In this document: piece after piece, positions 1 through 8,297 of the stretch
Position numbering within the stretch: position 1 is the stretch's first letter
Layout of the letters: the number at the start of each line of letters is the position of its first letter
NCBI RefSeq assembly: GCF_002167005.1
Contig: NZ_NHTN01000023.1
Location: 1 to 64,000 of the forward strand
From: Indiicoccus explosivorum
GTDB taxonomy: Bacteria > Bacillota > Bacilli > Bacillales_A > Planococcaceae
Length of the DNA: 64,000 nucleotides
Direction of reading: 5' to 3'
The notes under the pieces: generated by a model
The model's input: the letters and a program-made list of their open reading frames with translations, nothing else
What the model was told of the DNA's origin: nothing
The model's database searches: none
Made by a program: the position numbers and the translations under genes

Positions 1-803
1 AAAGCGTTTCAGGTGAAGTCGGGGAGTCGGTGCAAGTGGCCGCAACAGCGGATTACAGCGACGGTTCCCGGAAAAGTGTGACGGGCTCGGCTTCGTGGAC
101 GTCATCGAATGCGGCGGTTGCGACGGTCAATGACGGAAACATCACGTTGGTGGGCGCAGGTGAAGCGGTGATCACGGCGGTGTTCGGCGGGGAAAGTGTG
201 TCGATTCCGGTCACGGTGGCGGAACCTGCTGCTGAGCCAGAAACAGAACCAGAAACAGAGCCGGAAACGGAACCTGAGGCAACGCCGGAACCGCTGACGT
301 TCCAGGATGTTTCTTCCTTTTATTCGCCTGCAGTGAACTACCTCGTCGAACGGGGTATCACGAACGGATTCAGTTCGGAAGAATTCGGGGTGGCCTCCGA
401 CATTAAACGGGCGGACGCGGCCGTCTGGCTCGCCGAAGAACTCGGACTGGATACCGTTTCCGCTCCGGCAGCCGGTTTCACGGATGTGCCGGAACGGGCG
501 GAAGGCGCGGTCAACGCACTGAAAGCGGCCGGTATCATCAACGGGAAATCCGCTGACCAGTTCGGCGCTTCGGATCCGCTCACCCGCGGGGAAGTGGCGA
601 TCATTCTCGACCGGGCATACGGACTTGCCGGCGGAACTGGGGATACGGCGTTCACGGACGTTTCCGACCGCTATGCGGAATCCGTTGCCGCGCTCGTCGA
701 GAACGACGTGACGGACGGCATTTCCGAAACACGGTACGGCGTTGCGATGAACATCACGCGCGGACAGCTCGCCGTGTTCCTCTACCGGCTCGCCGGGAAG
801 TGA
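1..803 (+). CDS. SLH-domain surface protein with Ig-like (Big_2) domain, 5' partial
   Basis: The reading frame is open from the first complete codon at base 3 and ends with TGA at 801-803. A GTG at position 30 lies inside a domain, so the true start is upstream of the window. The visible 266 residues begin in a bacterial Ig-like (Big_2) domain, pass through a Pro/Glu/Thr-rich linker made of PETE repeats (about residues 75-95) and end in three SLH repeats, each with a TRG/TRA-like motif. SLH trimers bind pyruvylated secondary cell-wall polysaccharide, so this is a non-covalently anchored surface protein. The upstream part could carry an enzymatic or adhesive domain that cannot be seen here. 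Confidence 0.88.
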   Translation, partial: SVSGEVGESVQVAATADYSDGSRKSVTGSASWTSSNAAVATVNDGNITLVGAGEAVITAVFGGESVSIPVTVAEPAAEPETEPETEPETEPEATPEPLTFQDVSSFYSPAVNYLVERGITNGFSSEEFGVASDIKRADAAVWLAEELGLDTVSAPAAGFTDVPERAEGAVNALKAAGIINGKSADQFGASDPLTRGEVAIILDRAYGLAGGTGDTAFTDVSDRYAESVAALVENDVTDGISETRYGVAMNITRGQLAVFLYRLAGK

Positions 804-826
804 CTTGGTTCGGAGCGTGTGAGGAT

Positions 827-885
827 GGTGCCTGGCACCAGTTATCTTAATTGAACGGAAAATGAGAAAACTGGTGCCAGGCACC
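827..885. repeat. RAYT-linked palindromic repeat, full element
   Basis: Two inverted copies of the 13-mer (GGTGCCTGGCACC at 827-839, GGTGCCAGGCACC at 873-885) enclose about 33 bases. It lies just after the SLH gene stop and upstream of its terminator. It belongs to a family with about 15 half-copies between 0.8 and 16.3 kb, probably mobilised by the transposase gene at 6.1-6.7 kb. Confidence 0.85.
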
Positions 886-899
886 GCAAAAAGCAGCAT

Positions 900-930
900 G
901 GCTGCCGCGCAGGCGGCAGCCTTTTTGTTT
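900..930 (+). terminator. Intrinsic terminator after the first SLH gene
   Basis: A perfect GC-rich stem (GGCTGCCGC ... GCGGCAGCC) with a short loop is followed by CTTTTTGTTTT. It separates the SLH gene from the MBOAT gene. Confidence 0.85.
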
Positions 931-1022
931 TCCCCCGCCCCCGAGACCGCAGTTGTGTTTTCGGTCACTTTTGATAGAATAGGCAAGTAACGAAAATCTT
1001 CCCAGGCTGAAGGTGCATAGCG

Positions 1023-2468
1023 TTGATTTTTAACTCATTTGAATTCATTTTCCTGTTCCTGCCGGTCGTCTGGCTGCTGTATTACATACTCGGCCGCATC
1101 AAAGTGCCGTTCGCGAAAGGCTGGCTGCTTGCGGCTTCGCTGTTTTTCTACGGGTATTGGAATCCGGCGTATTTGCCGCTGATCCTCGCGTCGATGCTCA
1201 TCAACTATGGGGTCGGCGGGTTCCTCGGCCGCAACAAAGGCGGCACGGCGGTCCGGAAAACGGTGCTGACGCTCGGAATCATTTTCAACGCCGGACTGCT
1301 CGGCTATTATAAATATTTCGCTTTTTTTATGGAAAACGTCAATTACCTCTTCGATTTCCCGGTCATCATCCGGGACGTCATCCTGCCGTTGGCGATTTCG
1401 TTCTACACGTTCCAGCAGATCGCGTATTTGGTCGATTCGTACCGGCTCGAGACGAAGGAGTACAACTTCCTGAACTACGGCCTGTTCGTCTCGTTTTTCC
1501 CGCAGCTCATCGCGGGGCCGATCGTGCACCACGGCGAGGTGATGTCGCAGTTCGGCGACAAAAAGTCGTACCGGCTGAACGCATCGAACATTTCGAAAGG
1601 GCTGCTCATTTTCTCGATCGGCCTGTTCAAGAAAGTCGCCATCGCGGACACGTTCGCGGTGTGGGCGAACGCCGGGTACAGCAGCGTCGACTCGCTTTCA
1701 TTCGTCTCGAGCTGGATCACGACGCTGTCCTATACGCTGCAGCTGTACTTTGATTTCAGCGGGTATTCGGATATGGCGATAGGACTGGCTTTATTGTTCA
1801 ACATCAAGCTCCCGATCAACTTCAACTCGCCGTATAAAGCGCTTGACATCCAGGATTTCTGGCGGCGCTGGCACATCACGCTGTCGAAGTTCCTGACCGG
1901 CTACATCTATATCCCGCTCGGCGGCAACCGGAAAGGGCCGCGGCGCACGTACATCAACATCCTGATCATCTTCCTGATCAGCGGCGTCTGGCACGGCGCG
2001 GGGTGGACGTTCATCGTCTGGGGCGCCATGCACGGCGCGGCCAGCATGATCTGCCGGTGGTGGAAGCTCGCTGGGTTTAAGATGAATAAAATCCTGGCGT
2101 GGGCGACGACGTTTTTATTCGTCCATATCGCCTGGGTGTTCTTCCGGGCGCTGACCATCGAAGAGGCGGTGACGGTCCTCGGCGCGATGGCGGGCTTCAG
2201 CGGGTTCGGGCTGCCGGCCGGGTTCCTCAGTTACTTCCCGTCAATAAACCCGGAATGGATCGGCGCGCTGCCGTTCGGCACGAGCGCGACGGAACTGGGG
2301 CTCGTCATCCTGCTCGGCCTGTTCATCGTCTGGTTCGCGCAGAATTCGATCGAGATCATGGAAGAGCAGAAGCGGAACGCGATGCTCGCCATTTACACGG
2401 GACTGCTGCTGTTCTACAGCGTCATGCAGCTGCAGCAGGTCAGTGAATTCCTTTATTTCAACTTCTAG
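1023..2468 (+). CDS. MBOAT-family O-acyltransferase (PatA/AlgI/DltB-like)
   Basis: The protein has 481 residues, the usual size of AlgI/PatA-type membrane-bound O-acyltransferases, and many hydrophobic segments. The N-terminus (MIFNSFEFIFLFLPVVWL) is typical of the family. The signature SGVWHGAGW carries the presumed active-site His near residue 324, and a second conserved His lies in WGAMHG near residue 337. The start is TTG at 1023. The family passes acetyl groups across the membrane to a partner that O-acetylates an extracellular polymer. The next gene, 12 bases downstream, encodes an SGNH-like partner. The surrounding SLH genes suggest that the polymer is secondary cell-wall polysaccharide, as for PatA/PatB of Bacillus anthracis. 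The substrate is inference. Confidence 0.9.
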   Translation: MIFNSFEFIFLFLPVVWLLYYILGRIKVPFAKGWLLAASLFFYGYWNPAYLPLILASMLINYGVGGFLGRNKGGTAVRKTVLTLGIIFNAGLLGYYKYFAFFMENVNYLFDFPVIIRDVILPLAISFYTFQQIAYLVDSYRLETKEYNFLNYGLFVSFFPQLIAGPIVHHGEVMSQFGDKKSYRLNASNISKGLLIFSIGLFKKVAIADTFAVWANAGYSSVDSLSFVSSWITTLSYTLQLYFDFSGYSDMAIGLALLFNIKLPINFNSPYKALDIQDFWRRWHITLSKFLTGYIYIPLGGNRKGPRRTYINILIIFLISGVWHGAGWTFIVWGAMHGAASMICRWWKLAGFKMNKILAWATTFLFVHIAWVFFRALTIEEAVTVLGAMAGFSGFGLPAGFLSYFPSINPEWIGALPFGTSATELGLVILLGLFIVWFAQNSIEIMEEQKRNAMLAIYTGLLLFYSVMQLQQVSEFLYFNF

Positions 2469-2480
2469 GAGGCATCATGC

Positions 2481-3551
2481 GTGAATGATAAACTTTTTGC
2501 GGCCATTTCGCTTGCGGTGTTTGCGGTGCTGACCCTCGGGGTGATGGGGTTCAATTACTGGATCGATCCGCTTTGGCATTACGATCACGCCCATGCCTAC
2601 AACGATGTGCAGGTCGTGACGGATGAGCGGGAGCAGAAGACGGCGGACCAGCAGTACGGCCCGCCGGAGGACGCGGACACGCTGCTGATCGGCAGCAGCC
2701 GGAGCACGTACGTCCAGCCGTCCGATTTCGAGGAGTGGGATGTCTACAATTACTCGGTGTCCAATTTGTCGATGCGGGAGTACCAGTCGATGATCATGTA
2801 CGCGTTCGAGCAGAACCCGGATTACGAGCGGGTCGTCCTCGGCGTCGATTTCTTCAAGTCGAGCACCGAGCAGGCGAGCGCGCCGGTGTCGATCAAAAAT
2901 TACAAGGCGAAGGTCGAGCAGCCGTTTTACCGCGTGAAGAACCTGCTGTCGCTCGACGTCCTCGAATATTCGCTGCAGAACTTCGAACTGTCGGCGGAAG
3001 ACGCGATCACGGAAGACCGGCTTTACAACCGGAAAGGCGACGCCTTCGCCGAAGTGCTGTCGGCGGAAGAAGTCAAAGCGAACACCGCCGCGAAAATCGA
3101 GAAGTTCGGCAGCACCTTCTACGGGGAGCATTACGAATACTTCCCGCAGTACAAGGAAATCATGCAGAAAGTGAAAGACACCGAGCCGCAGGCGGAGAAA
3201 ATCGTCTACACGACGCCGATTTCCACCGCCCTGTTCCGGGAACTCATCGCGCAGGGGCTGCTCGACGAGTACGAAACGTGGCTCGCCGACCTCGTCGATG
3301 TGTACGGAGGCGTCTGGAACTTCATGTATCCGAATCCGGTTACGAACGACATCATGAACTACTTTGACGGCCACCACTTCTATCCGGAAGTCGGCGCCAT
3401 GATCGCCGAGCGGCTGGAAGAAGGCGCATCGGCCGAAGTGCCGGAAACCTTCGGCACCTTCGTCACCAGCGACAACCTCGACCGGCACTTCGCCCAAATC
3501 GAGCGCCTCGTGGCTGAACTTGAGACAGACGAGACACTTACACAAAAATAA
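2481..3551 (+). CDS. Membrane-anchored SGNH-like acetyltransferase partner (PatB/AlgJ-like)
   Basis: GTG start at 2481 behind TAGGAGG at 2467-2473. The 356-residue product has one N-terminal membrane segment (about residues 5-25) and an extracellular domain. A GSS motif at residues 71-73 matches SGNH block I. DGHHF at residues 296-300 supplies the Asp/His pair near the C-terminus, so the catalytic set looks complete. Such proteins take acetyl groups delivered by an MBOAT partner and attach them to a polysaccharide. Only 12 bases separate it from the MBOAT gene, so the two form a two-gene operon. DltD-like or AlgX-like roles are alternatives. Confidence 0.75.
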   Translation: MNDKLFAAISLAVFAVLTLGVMGFNYWIDPLWHYDHAHAYNDVQVVTDEREQKTADQQYGPPEDADTLLIGSSRSTYVQPSDFEEWDVYNYSVSNLSMREYQSMIMYAFEQNPDYERVVLGVDFFKSSTEQASAPVSIKNYKAKVEQPFYRVKNLLSLDVLEYSLQNFELSAEDAITEDRLYNRKGDAFAEVLSAEEVKANTAAKIEKFGSTFYGEHYEYFPQYKEIMQKVKDTEPQAEKIVYTTPISTALFRELIAQGLLDEYETWLADLVDVYGGVWNFMYPNPVTNDIMNYFDGHHFYPEVGAMIAERLEEGASAEVPETFGTFVTSDNLDRHFAQIERLVAELETDETLTQK

Positions 3552-3586
3552 TGGATATGCAGGAAAAAACGGGAGTGCTCAAGGGA

Positions 3587-3643
3587 GTGCCTGGCACCAG
3601 TTTTCATAATTTCGCTGAAATAGAGAAAATTGGTGCCAGGCAC
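3587..3643. repeat. RAYT-linked palindromic repeat, full element
   Basis: GTGCCTGGCACC at 3587-3598 is inverted against GGTGCCAGGCAC ending at 3643. The inner part also shows partial self-complementarity (AGTTTTC ... GAAAATT). The right half is followed by TTTT, so it may also end transcription of the MBOAT/SGNH operon. Confidence 0.85.
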
Positions 3644-3696
3644 TTTTAATCATAAAAGTCAGATAATACAGAACAATAACGGTCAGGAAGGGGAAA

Positions 3697-4860
3697 ATGA
3701 GGATGAGGAAATGGGCAATGGGGGCGGCACTCGCAATGGGGATCGGCGGTTGGCTGGGCAACGGTGCGGAAACGGCTGCTTCGGGGTTCACAGACGTACC
3801 GGCAAGTTACTGGGCAAGCGATGAAATCGGGTACCTGACCGGGAAAGGGATTGTAAACGGCTACCCGGACGGCCGTTTCGGGCTGAATGACACGGTGACG
3901 CGGGGTCAGGCGGCGGCGATCATCGCCAATGCGCTCGAGCTCAATCTGACGAATGTGCCGGAACCCGGATTCAGCGATATCTCGCCGTCCTACCGGTTTT
4001 ATCCGCACATCGCGGCAGCCACGGCGGCCGGCATTTTCGCGCATGCGGAGAGTTTCAATCCGAACGGCAAGCTGACGCGCGGCCAGATGGCGATCGTCCT
4101 GTCGAAAGCTTACGATCTGCCGAACACGATCCAAGCTGATTTCAAGGACACGAGCCCGCGCCAGCGCACGTACACCGCGGTCCAGGCGCTTGCCGGAAGC
4201 GCCGTCACGGTTGGCTATCCCGACCTTACGTTCCGGCCGGATGAAGAACTGACCCGGACTCAGTTTGCAGTCTTCATGGCCCGGACGATGGAGAATAAAT
4301 TCAAGCCGGCGGTCAGCGTTGTGCCGCAGCTGCTGGCCGAAGGTGTCTACTTCCCTTATTTCGTCAGTCCTGCGACACCACTCAAAGCGGAAATGATGAA
4401 CAGTGCGATTGCAGCCAAACGGACTGAAGCCGTCCAGGCATATGAGGACTTCCACGCAGACGATCTTGGGGAGATGGATTACGGCCTGTCTTATTCGGTG
4501 CAGGCCAATAACGGAGAATACATCAGCGTGCTGCTGAATGAGTACTTCTACGAGGGAGGCGCGCATGGGCTGTATTTCCTCACCGCACTCAACTTCGAGG
4601 CGGACGGCAGCCGGATCCCGGATCTTTCTTCATTCCTTGGCAGCGGGGCGGCCGCGGCCGAGCCGATCTTGGAAAGGGAAGTCAGGGACGTGCTTGCTGA
4701 TTACGAGCCGCTCCTGTACCCGTTCGAAGGCATCGACCTCGAGACCCAGATGTACTACATCAAAGACGACGCCATCGTATTGTATTACGGCTTGTACGAG
4801 TACACGCCATACGCGGCGGGGATTCCCGAAATCCCGGTGCCGTTCAGTGGGTTCCGGTAG
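3697..4860 (+). CDS. Secreted SLH protein with C-terminal DUF3298/RsiV-like domain
   Basis: ATG at 3697 follows AGGAAGGGG. The 387-residue protein begins with a signal peptide (MRMRKWAMGAALAMGIGGWL), then three SLH repeats (about residues 28-200; motifs TRGQ, TRGQ, TRTQ). The last 170 residues resemble the DUF3298/PdaC/RsiV C-terminal domain: GGAHG near residue 289 and LYEYTPYAAGIPEIPVPFS at the end. In RsiV this fold binds lysozyme, and in PdaC it lies next to a deacetylase domain. Here it is displayed on the wall through SLH repeats. Binding of peptidoglycan or lysozyme is possible but unproven. It stands alone between two repeat elements, and a repeat half-copy forms its terminator. Confidence 0.87.
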   Translation: MRMRKWAMGAALAMGIGGWLGNGAETAASGFTDVPASYWASDEIGYLTGKGIVNGYPDGRFGLNDTVTRGQAAAIIANALELNLTNVPEPGFSDISPSYRFYPHIAAATAAGIFAHAESFNPNGKLTRGQMAIVLSKAYDLPNTIQADFKDTSPRQRTYTAVQALAGSAVTVGYPDLTFRPDEELTRTQFAVFMARTMENKFKPAVSVVPQLLAEGVYFPYFVSPATPLKAEMMNSAIAAKRTEAVQAYEDFHADDLGEMDYGLSYSVQANNGEYISVLLNEYFYEGGAHGLYFLTALNFEADGSRIPDLSSFLGSGAAAAEPILEREVRDVLADYEPLLYPFEGIDLETQMYYIKDDAIVLYYGLYEYTPYAAGIPEIPVPFSGFR

Positions 4861-4897
4861 GAGGGGGCGTTGAGGAGAGAGACGGTGAGGAGAGAGA

Positions 4898-4925
4898 CGG
4901 TGCCAGGCACCGCTCTTTTTTGCTT
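4898..4925 (+). terminator. Terminator formed from a single repeat half-copy
   Basis: CGGTGCCAGGCACCG at 4898-4912 is a near-perfect palindrome with one central base. It is followed at once by CTCTTTTTTGCTTTTTTT. It is a lone copy of the RAYT-linked 13-mer placed 38 bases after an SLH gene stop, in the position and form of an intrinsic terminator. Confidence 0.7.
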
Positions 4926-5099
4926 TTTTTATCAAAAAAGCAACATGGAAATCGACTGATGAAATATACTTAGGAGCCGCTATATGAAACAAAGGAACAA
5001 AGGACTAAAAAATATCTATCATATAGCTCAAAAAGCTATTTACCAACCCTTCCGAAGGTGCTACAATCTTCTAAATACCACCAGTTAGGGGATAGCAAA

Positions 5100-5996
5100 T
5101 TGTCAAAGCACAAATTTTTCATGGCTGCCTCAGCCATCACTCTCGCCGCGGTCACAGTTGCAGCACCGGTTTCAGCGAATTACAGCAGCCACACCTTCAC
5201 CGATGTCAGCGACCGGTACGATGAGGCAGTCACGTTCTTCTATGATATGGAGATCATTAAAGGACTATCCCCGACCCAGTTCGGCACCCAGCAGCCGCTG
5301 ACGCGCGGTGATGCAGCCGTGATTCTGGCGAACACATTGTTCCTGGATACCGAAAACGCGCCGGATGCCGGATTTAAGGACTTGAACACCCGTGTGAAAG
5401 GCGCGGTCAATGCGCTCGCTGACTACGGTGTGGTCTCGGGCGTGACAGCGACTGAATTCAAGCCGAATGAACCATTGAGCCGCGGGGCGATGGCGAAATT
5501 CCTCGTAACGGCGTTCATGCTCGAGGATTATGCGGTTGAAACGCCGTTCACGGATGTCGGCGGCGTGTTCGAAACGTACATCGAGGCCCTTTACGGAGCA
5601 GGTGTCACGAACGGAAAGACCGAGACTTCTTACGGGACGACAGCAGACATCACGCGCGGTGAATTCGCGAACCTCCTGTATGAAACGATTTGGCTCGGTG
5701 GGTATTACGCGGTCATTTCCGACGTGGCGATCACTTCTCCGACCGCAATCAGCATTTCGTTGACTGAAGCAGTGCCGGAAGACTTCACTGCGCGCGACGC
5801 AGCGGACTTCTTTTATTACTCAGTAGAGCTGGAAGACGGATCGGTCACTGATTTCGAACCGACCGCCTACACATTGTCCGCAGACCGGCTGACGCTCACA
5901 ATCGAGCACGCGAACTACAGCCTGGCAGGGCGCGCGGGCGTCCTCATCGTCGAGGATTTTGAATCCATCTTCGAATTGCCGTTCGACTTCAAGTGA
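5100..5996 (+). CDS. Secreted SLH protein with C-terminal beta-rich domain
   Basis: The frame is open from 5058, but a TTG at 5100 lies seven bases after AGGGGAT and opens a normal signal peptide (LSKHKFFMAASAITLAAVTVAAPVSA), so it is preferred. Three SLH repeats follow (about residues 30-205, motifs TRGD, SRGA, TRGE). The last 85 residues (from YYAVISDVAITSPTAISISL) look like one Ig-like or SbsA-type domain. No catalytic motif was recognised. It converges with the RAYT gene, with a bidirectional repeat-derived terminator between them. Confidence 0.83.
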   Translation: MSKHKFFMAASAITLAAVTVAAPVSANYSSHTFTDVSDRYDEAVTFFYDMEIIKGLSPTQFGTQQPLTRGDAAVILANTLFLDTENAPDAGFKDLNTRVKGAVNALADYGVVSGVTATEFKPNEPLSRGAMAKFLVTAFMLEDYAVETPFTDVGGVFETYIEALYGAGVTNGKTETSYGTTADITRGEFANLLYETIWLGGYYAVISDVAITSPTAISISLTEAVPEDFTARDAADFFYYSVELEDGSVTDFEPTAYTLSADRLTLTIEHANYSLAGRAGVLIVEDFESIFELPFDFK

Positions 5997-6040
5997 TAGC
6001 GTGAAAACTGAAGGCAGATAAAAAAAGAAGAAAATAGATG

Positions 6041-6110
6041 AAAAAAACTGGTGCCTGGCACCAGTTTTTTTAATTGTGCGGAAGTTGTGAAAACCGGTGC
6101 CAGGCACCAG
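6041..6110. repeat. RAYT-linked repeat element; left half is also a bidirectional terminator
   Basis: This full element lies 27 bases from the stop codon of the RAYT gene. Its left half is extended to 15-bp arms, 6041-6055 and 6057-6071: seven A, CTGGTGCC, central T, the mirror image, then seven T. That is the shape of an intrinsic terminator on both strands, suited to the convergent SLH and RAYT genes. The right half (GGTGCCAGGCACC) ends near 6108. Confidence 0.87.
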
Positions 6111-6136
6111 AGAAATATACATAAATCCGTTGATTG

Positions 6137-6739
6137 TTATTCAATCTCGCTTGTTTCGATCCACTGGTTCAGCCGCTTGTCCCGGAAGGTTCTCTGACAA
6201 AATTGCATGTAGCCTTGGCTGTTTTTCTGGTATCCGGGCGGCAGTACAGAGATTACTTCATTTGTCTTCAGGAAGAGGGGCGCACTCAGTTCAGGATTGG
6301 CAAAGTGCTTGAAGCTGCTGTGCGCATACTCTTCCATGGCTGCTGCAAGTGGCGCCGCCCCGTCGATGGGATTCCGGTGGATGTACCGGCTTACGATGCT
6401 GAGGCCGTGGTTGCCGTCGATCGCTTTTGAGAAGTAGCGCTTTTGATAGACCCGGCCGACATATCCGTACTTCTTCCGGAAGTGCCGGCTGTAGGGAGTG
6501 TTGATGAATGACATCGTGTAACTGAGCGGAGCGGTGTCCGGCCGGATAAGCAGGTGGTAGTGGTTCGGCATGATACAGTAAGCGGCGATCGTGAACGGGG
6601 CGCGTTCCCACGCTTCCGTCAGAATGCGGAAAAACGCCTGATAATCCTCCCGGTTCCGGAAAATGACTTGCTTGTTGTTCCCGCGGGTGGTGACATGGTG
6701 AAACTTGTCTTTTTTCCAAATGCTTTTTTCACGCGGCAT
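6137..6739 (-). CDS. REP-associated tyrosine transposase (RAYT, Y1/IS200-like HUH enzyme)
   Basis: The start is set at 6739 because AGGAGG lies seven bases upstream on the minus strand; a longer reading to 6775 lacks such a site. The 200-residue protein begins MPREKSIWKKDKFHHVTTRG and carries the HUH metal-binding motif in YCIMPNHYHLLI (HYH). Conserved tyrosines in YSRHFRKKYGYVGRVYQKRY include the likely nucleophile, and SRYIHRNPI is typical of the family. RAYTs are single-copy domesticated relatives of IS200/IS605 transposases that act on REP palindromes. Full palindromic elements flank it at 6041-6110 and 6974-7033, so the gene and repeats form a plausible REPtron. Confidence 0.92.
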   Translation of the reverse strand: MPREKSIWKKDKFHHVTTRGNNKQVIFRNREDYQAFFRILTEAWERAPFTIAAYCIMPNHYHLLIRPDTAPLSYTMSFINTPYSRHFRKKYGYVGRVYQKRYFSKAIDGNHGLSIVSRYIHRNPIDGAAPLAAAMEEYAHSSFKHFANPELSAPLFLKTNEVISVLPPGYQKNSQGYMQFCQRTFRDKRLNQWIETSEIE

Positions 6740-6973
6740 GCGGTTCCTCCTGTCATGGGCTTTTTCAGCCAGCATAGAACAAAAAAATCAAGGTGGCAAA
6801 CCCGTATCGACGGCGGGAAGGGAGGTAGAACAGGCAAAACTGGCCTTTCCCGATTCTTCACATGGCAAAAGTGCATTTTTGAGAGTCAATGAGCCGCCAA
6901 AAAAATATTTTGAAGGGAACGGGGAGTGAAGGACGTGGCTAGTGAAGAATTGATAAGGAGAGTAGGAAGCTGT

Positions 6974-7033
6974 GGTGCCTGGCACCCGTTTTCTCAGTTG
7001 TGCGCACAATCGTGAAAATTGGTGCCAGGCACT
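6974..7033. repeat. RAYT-linked palindromic repeat, upstream flank of the transposase
   Basis: GGTGCCTGGCACC at 6974-6986 is inverted against GGTGCCAGGCAC ending at 7032. The inner part contains the perfect palindrome TTGTGCGCACAA. The rest of the 414-base gap between the RAYT start and the SLH stop (6740-7153) shows a degraded partial copy (CTGGCACCGC near 7038) and a terminator, but no gene. Confidence 0.87.
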
Positions 7034-7098
7034 GCATCTGGCACCGCATCGTGATTTCCTGTCGCCCTATCCCCACTGTGACCGACACGAATCCAGCA

Positions 7099-7126
7099 AA
7101 AAACCGCCTGCAAATTGCAGGCGGTC
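7099..7126 (-). terminator. Intrinsic terminator of the minus-strand SLH gene
   Basis: On the minus strand the stem ACCGCCTGCAA / TTGCAGGCGGT is followed by TTTTTTGC, 28 bases past the SLH gene stop. Confidence 0.85.
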
Positions 7127-7153
7127 AGCGGGTGTCCAGCTGTTGCAACCATC

Positions 7154-8215
7154 TTACTCCACGTTCACCAGCTGGGAAGTAACGGTCCCGTCTGGGGCGA
7201 TGCCTTTCACGAAACCATGGCCGCGGACGTAATAGCTCAAATGTCCGCCCGGGCTGGTCACTTCGACAGCATCCGTGAATGTCTTATAAGGCGTTTCAAC
7301 GGTGGCGTTGATATCGGTATAGCGGTGGATGAATTCCTCACCGGAATTATAGACGATGAAAGTTTTGCCTTCCCGGATCGGATAAGCCAGTTCCGTATAA
7401 TACTCCGAAGCCGGGTATGCGACAATCATCTTTTCAGGCGACTCAGCCAGTAGATAGTAGTTGTCATCTCCATAACCGCGGCTGACCCACATGAAGGTTT
7501 CCGAAAAGGCTTCCGGAAATGGACTGGCGAACTCATACGTGCTGACCAAAGTGCCATATTGCGTATCAAATGTATACGCTTTTGTCATGTCCGGAATAAA
7601 GGAACCGGTCATCTTTGCTTCATTTTTGAACCGCGGCTCGAGCGCCCGGGCAAGGAAAGCGGACAGCTGTCCTCGGGTGATCTCCTGCAGTGGCCGGTAT
7701 GTATTATCGGAATAACCGGCTGTGATGAACTGCATGAAGATAGCCGCGATGGAATCAGCAGCGTTCATATTCGGTCCGACATCGCTGAATGGGAGAGCGA
7801 AAGCGCTCTGCAGATCGAATGCCCGCGCCACAAAAATCGCCATATCGCCCCGCGTCACCGGTGCGTCCGGCCGGAACGTGCCATCTTCGAACCCGTTTAT
7901 GATTCCCGCTTCAGCGCCTTGTGCGATGTAGCCGCTCGCCTTCATCGACGAATAGACGTCAGGGAAATCCGTTTCCGCCATCCCGCCTTCAAACCCGAGG
8001 ATACGGCCGATCATAATAGCTGCCTCCGCCCGTGTCACAAGCCGATCCGGCCGGTATGTACCGTCCGGAAACCCGGTCAGCACTTCTTGCTCGATCAAAT
8101 ACGTCATTTCGTCATAAAACCCTTCACCTTCCTTGAGATCGCTTGCAGCCTGTACAGGCGAAAGCACCGACAAAGAAAGCAGGAGCGCCAGACCGGCACC
8201 GAGTAACTTCTTCAA
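7154..8215 (-). CDS. Secreted SLH-domain protein
   Basis: The start is TTG at 8215, eight bases after GGGGAGGT on the minus strand. The 353-residue product has a signal peptide (MKKLLGAGLALLLSLSVLSPVQA) and three SLH repeats over about residues 30-205 (TRAE, TRGD, TRGQ). The C-terminal 150 residues are rich in Tyr, Phe and Thr, look beta-rich, and were not recognised; YYVRGHGFVKGIAPDG is near the end. Like the neighbouring SLH proteins it should attach to pyruvylated wall polysaccharide. It is monocistronic, with its own terminator. Confidence 0.87.
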   Translation of the reverse strand: MKKLLGAGLALLLSLSVLSPVQAASDLKEGEGFYDEMTYLIEQEVLTGFPDGTYRPDRLVTRAEAAIMIGRILGFEGGMAETDFPDVYSSMKASGYIAQGAEAGIINGFEDGTFRPDAPVTRGDMAIFVARAFDLQSAFALPFSDVGPNMNAADSIAAIFMQFITAGYSDNTYRPLQEITRGQLSAFLARALEPRFKNEAKMTGSFIPDMTKAYTFDTQYGTLVSTYEFASPFPEAFSETFMWVSRGYGDDNYYLLAESPEKMIVAYPASEYYTELAYPIREGKTFIVYNSGEEFIHRYTDINATVETPYKTFTDAVEVTSPGGHLSYYVRGHGFVKGIAPDGTVTSQLVNVE

Positions 8216-8297
8216 TCCAATTACCTCCCCTTCAAAATGGAATGATTTGCTAGTCTTCAGTATAGCGTACTTTCCCGATAATATGGTAAAAACCTTT

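Noticed and set aside
2475-3545. Long minus-strand reading frame (356 codons) exactly opposite the SGNH-like gene; similar long antisense frames at 11966-13603, 9284-10453 and 43983-45134
   Set aside because: They mirror GC-rich real genes, have no ribosome sites, and their translations are Arg/Asp/Val-rich without domain motifs. They are codon-bias shadows.
6740-6775. Longer N-terminus for the RAYT protein (start at 6775)
   Set aside because: The added 12 residues lack family similarity, and the AGGAGG site fits the start at 6739.
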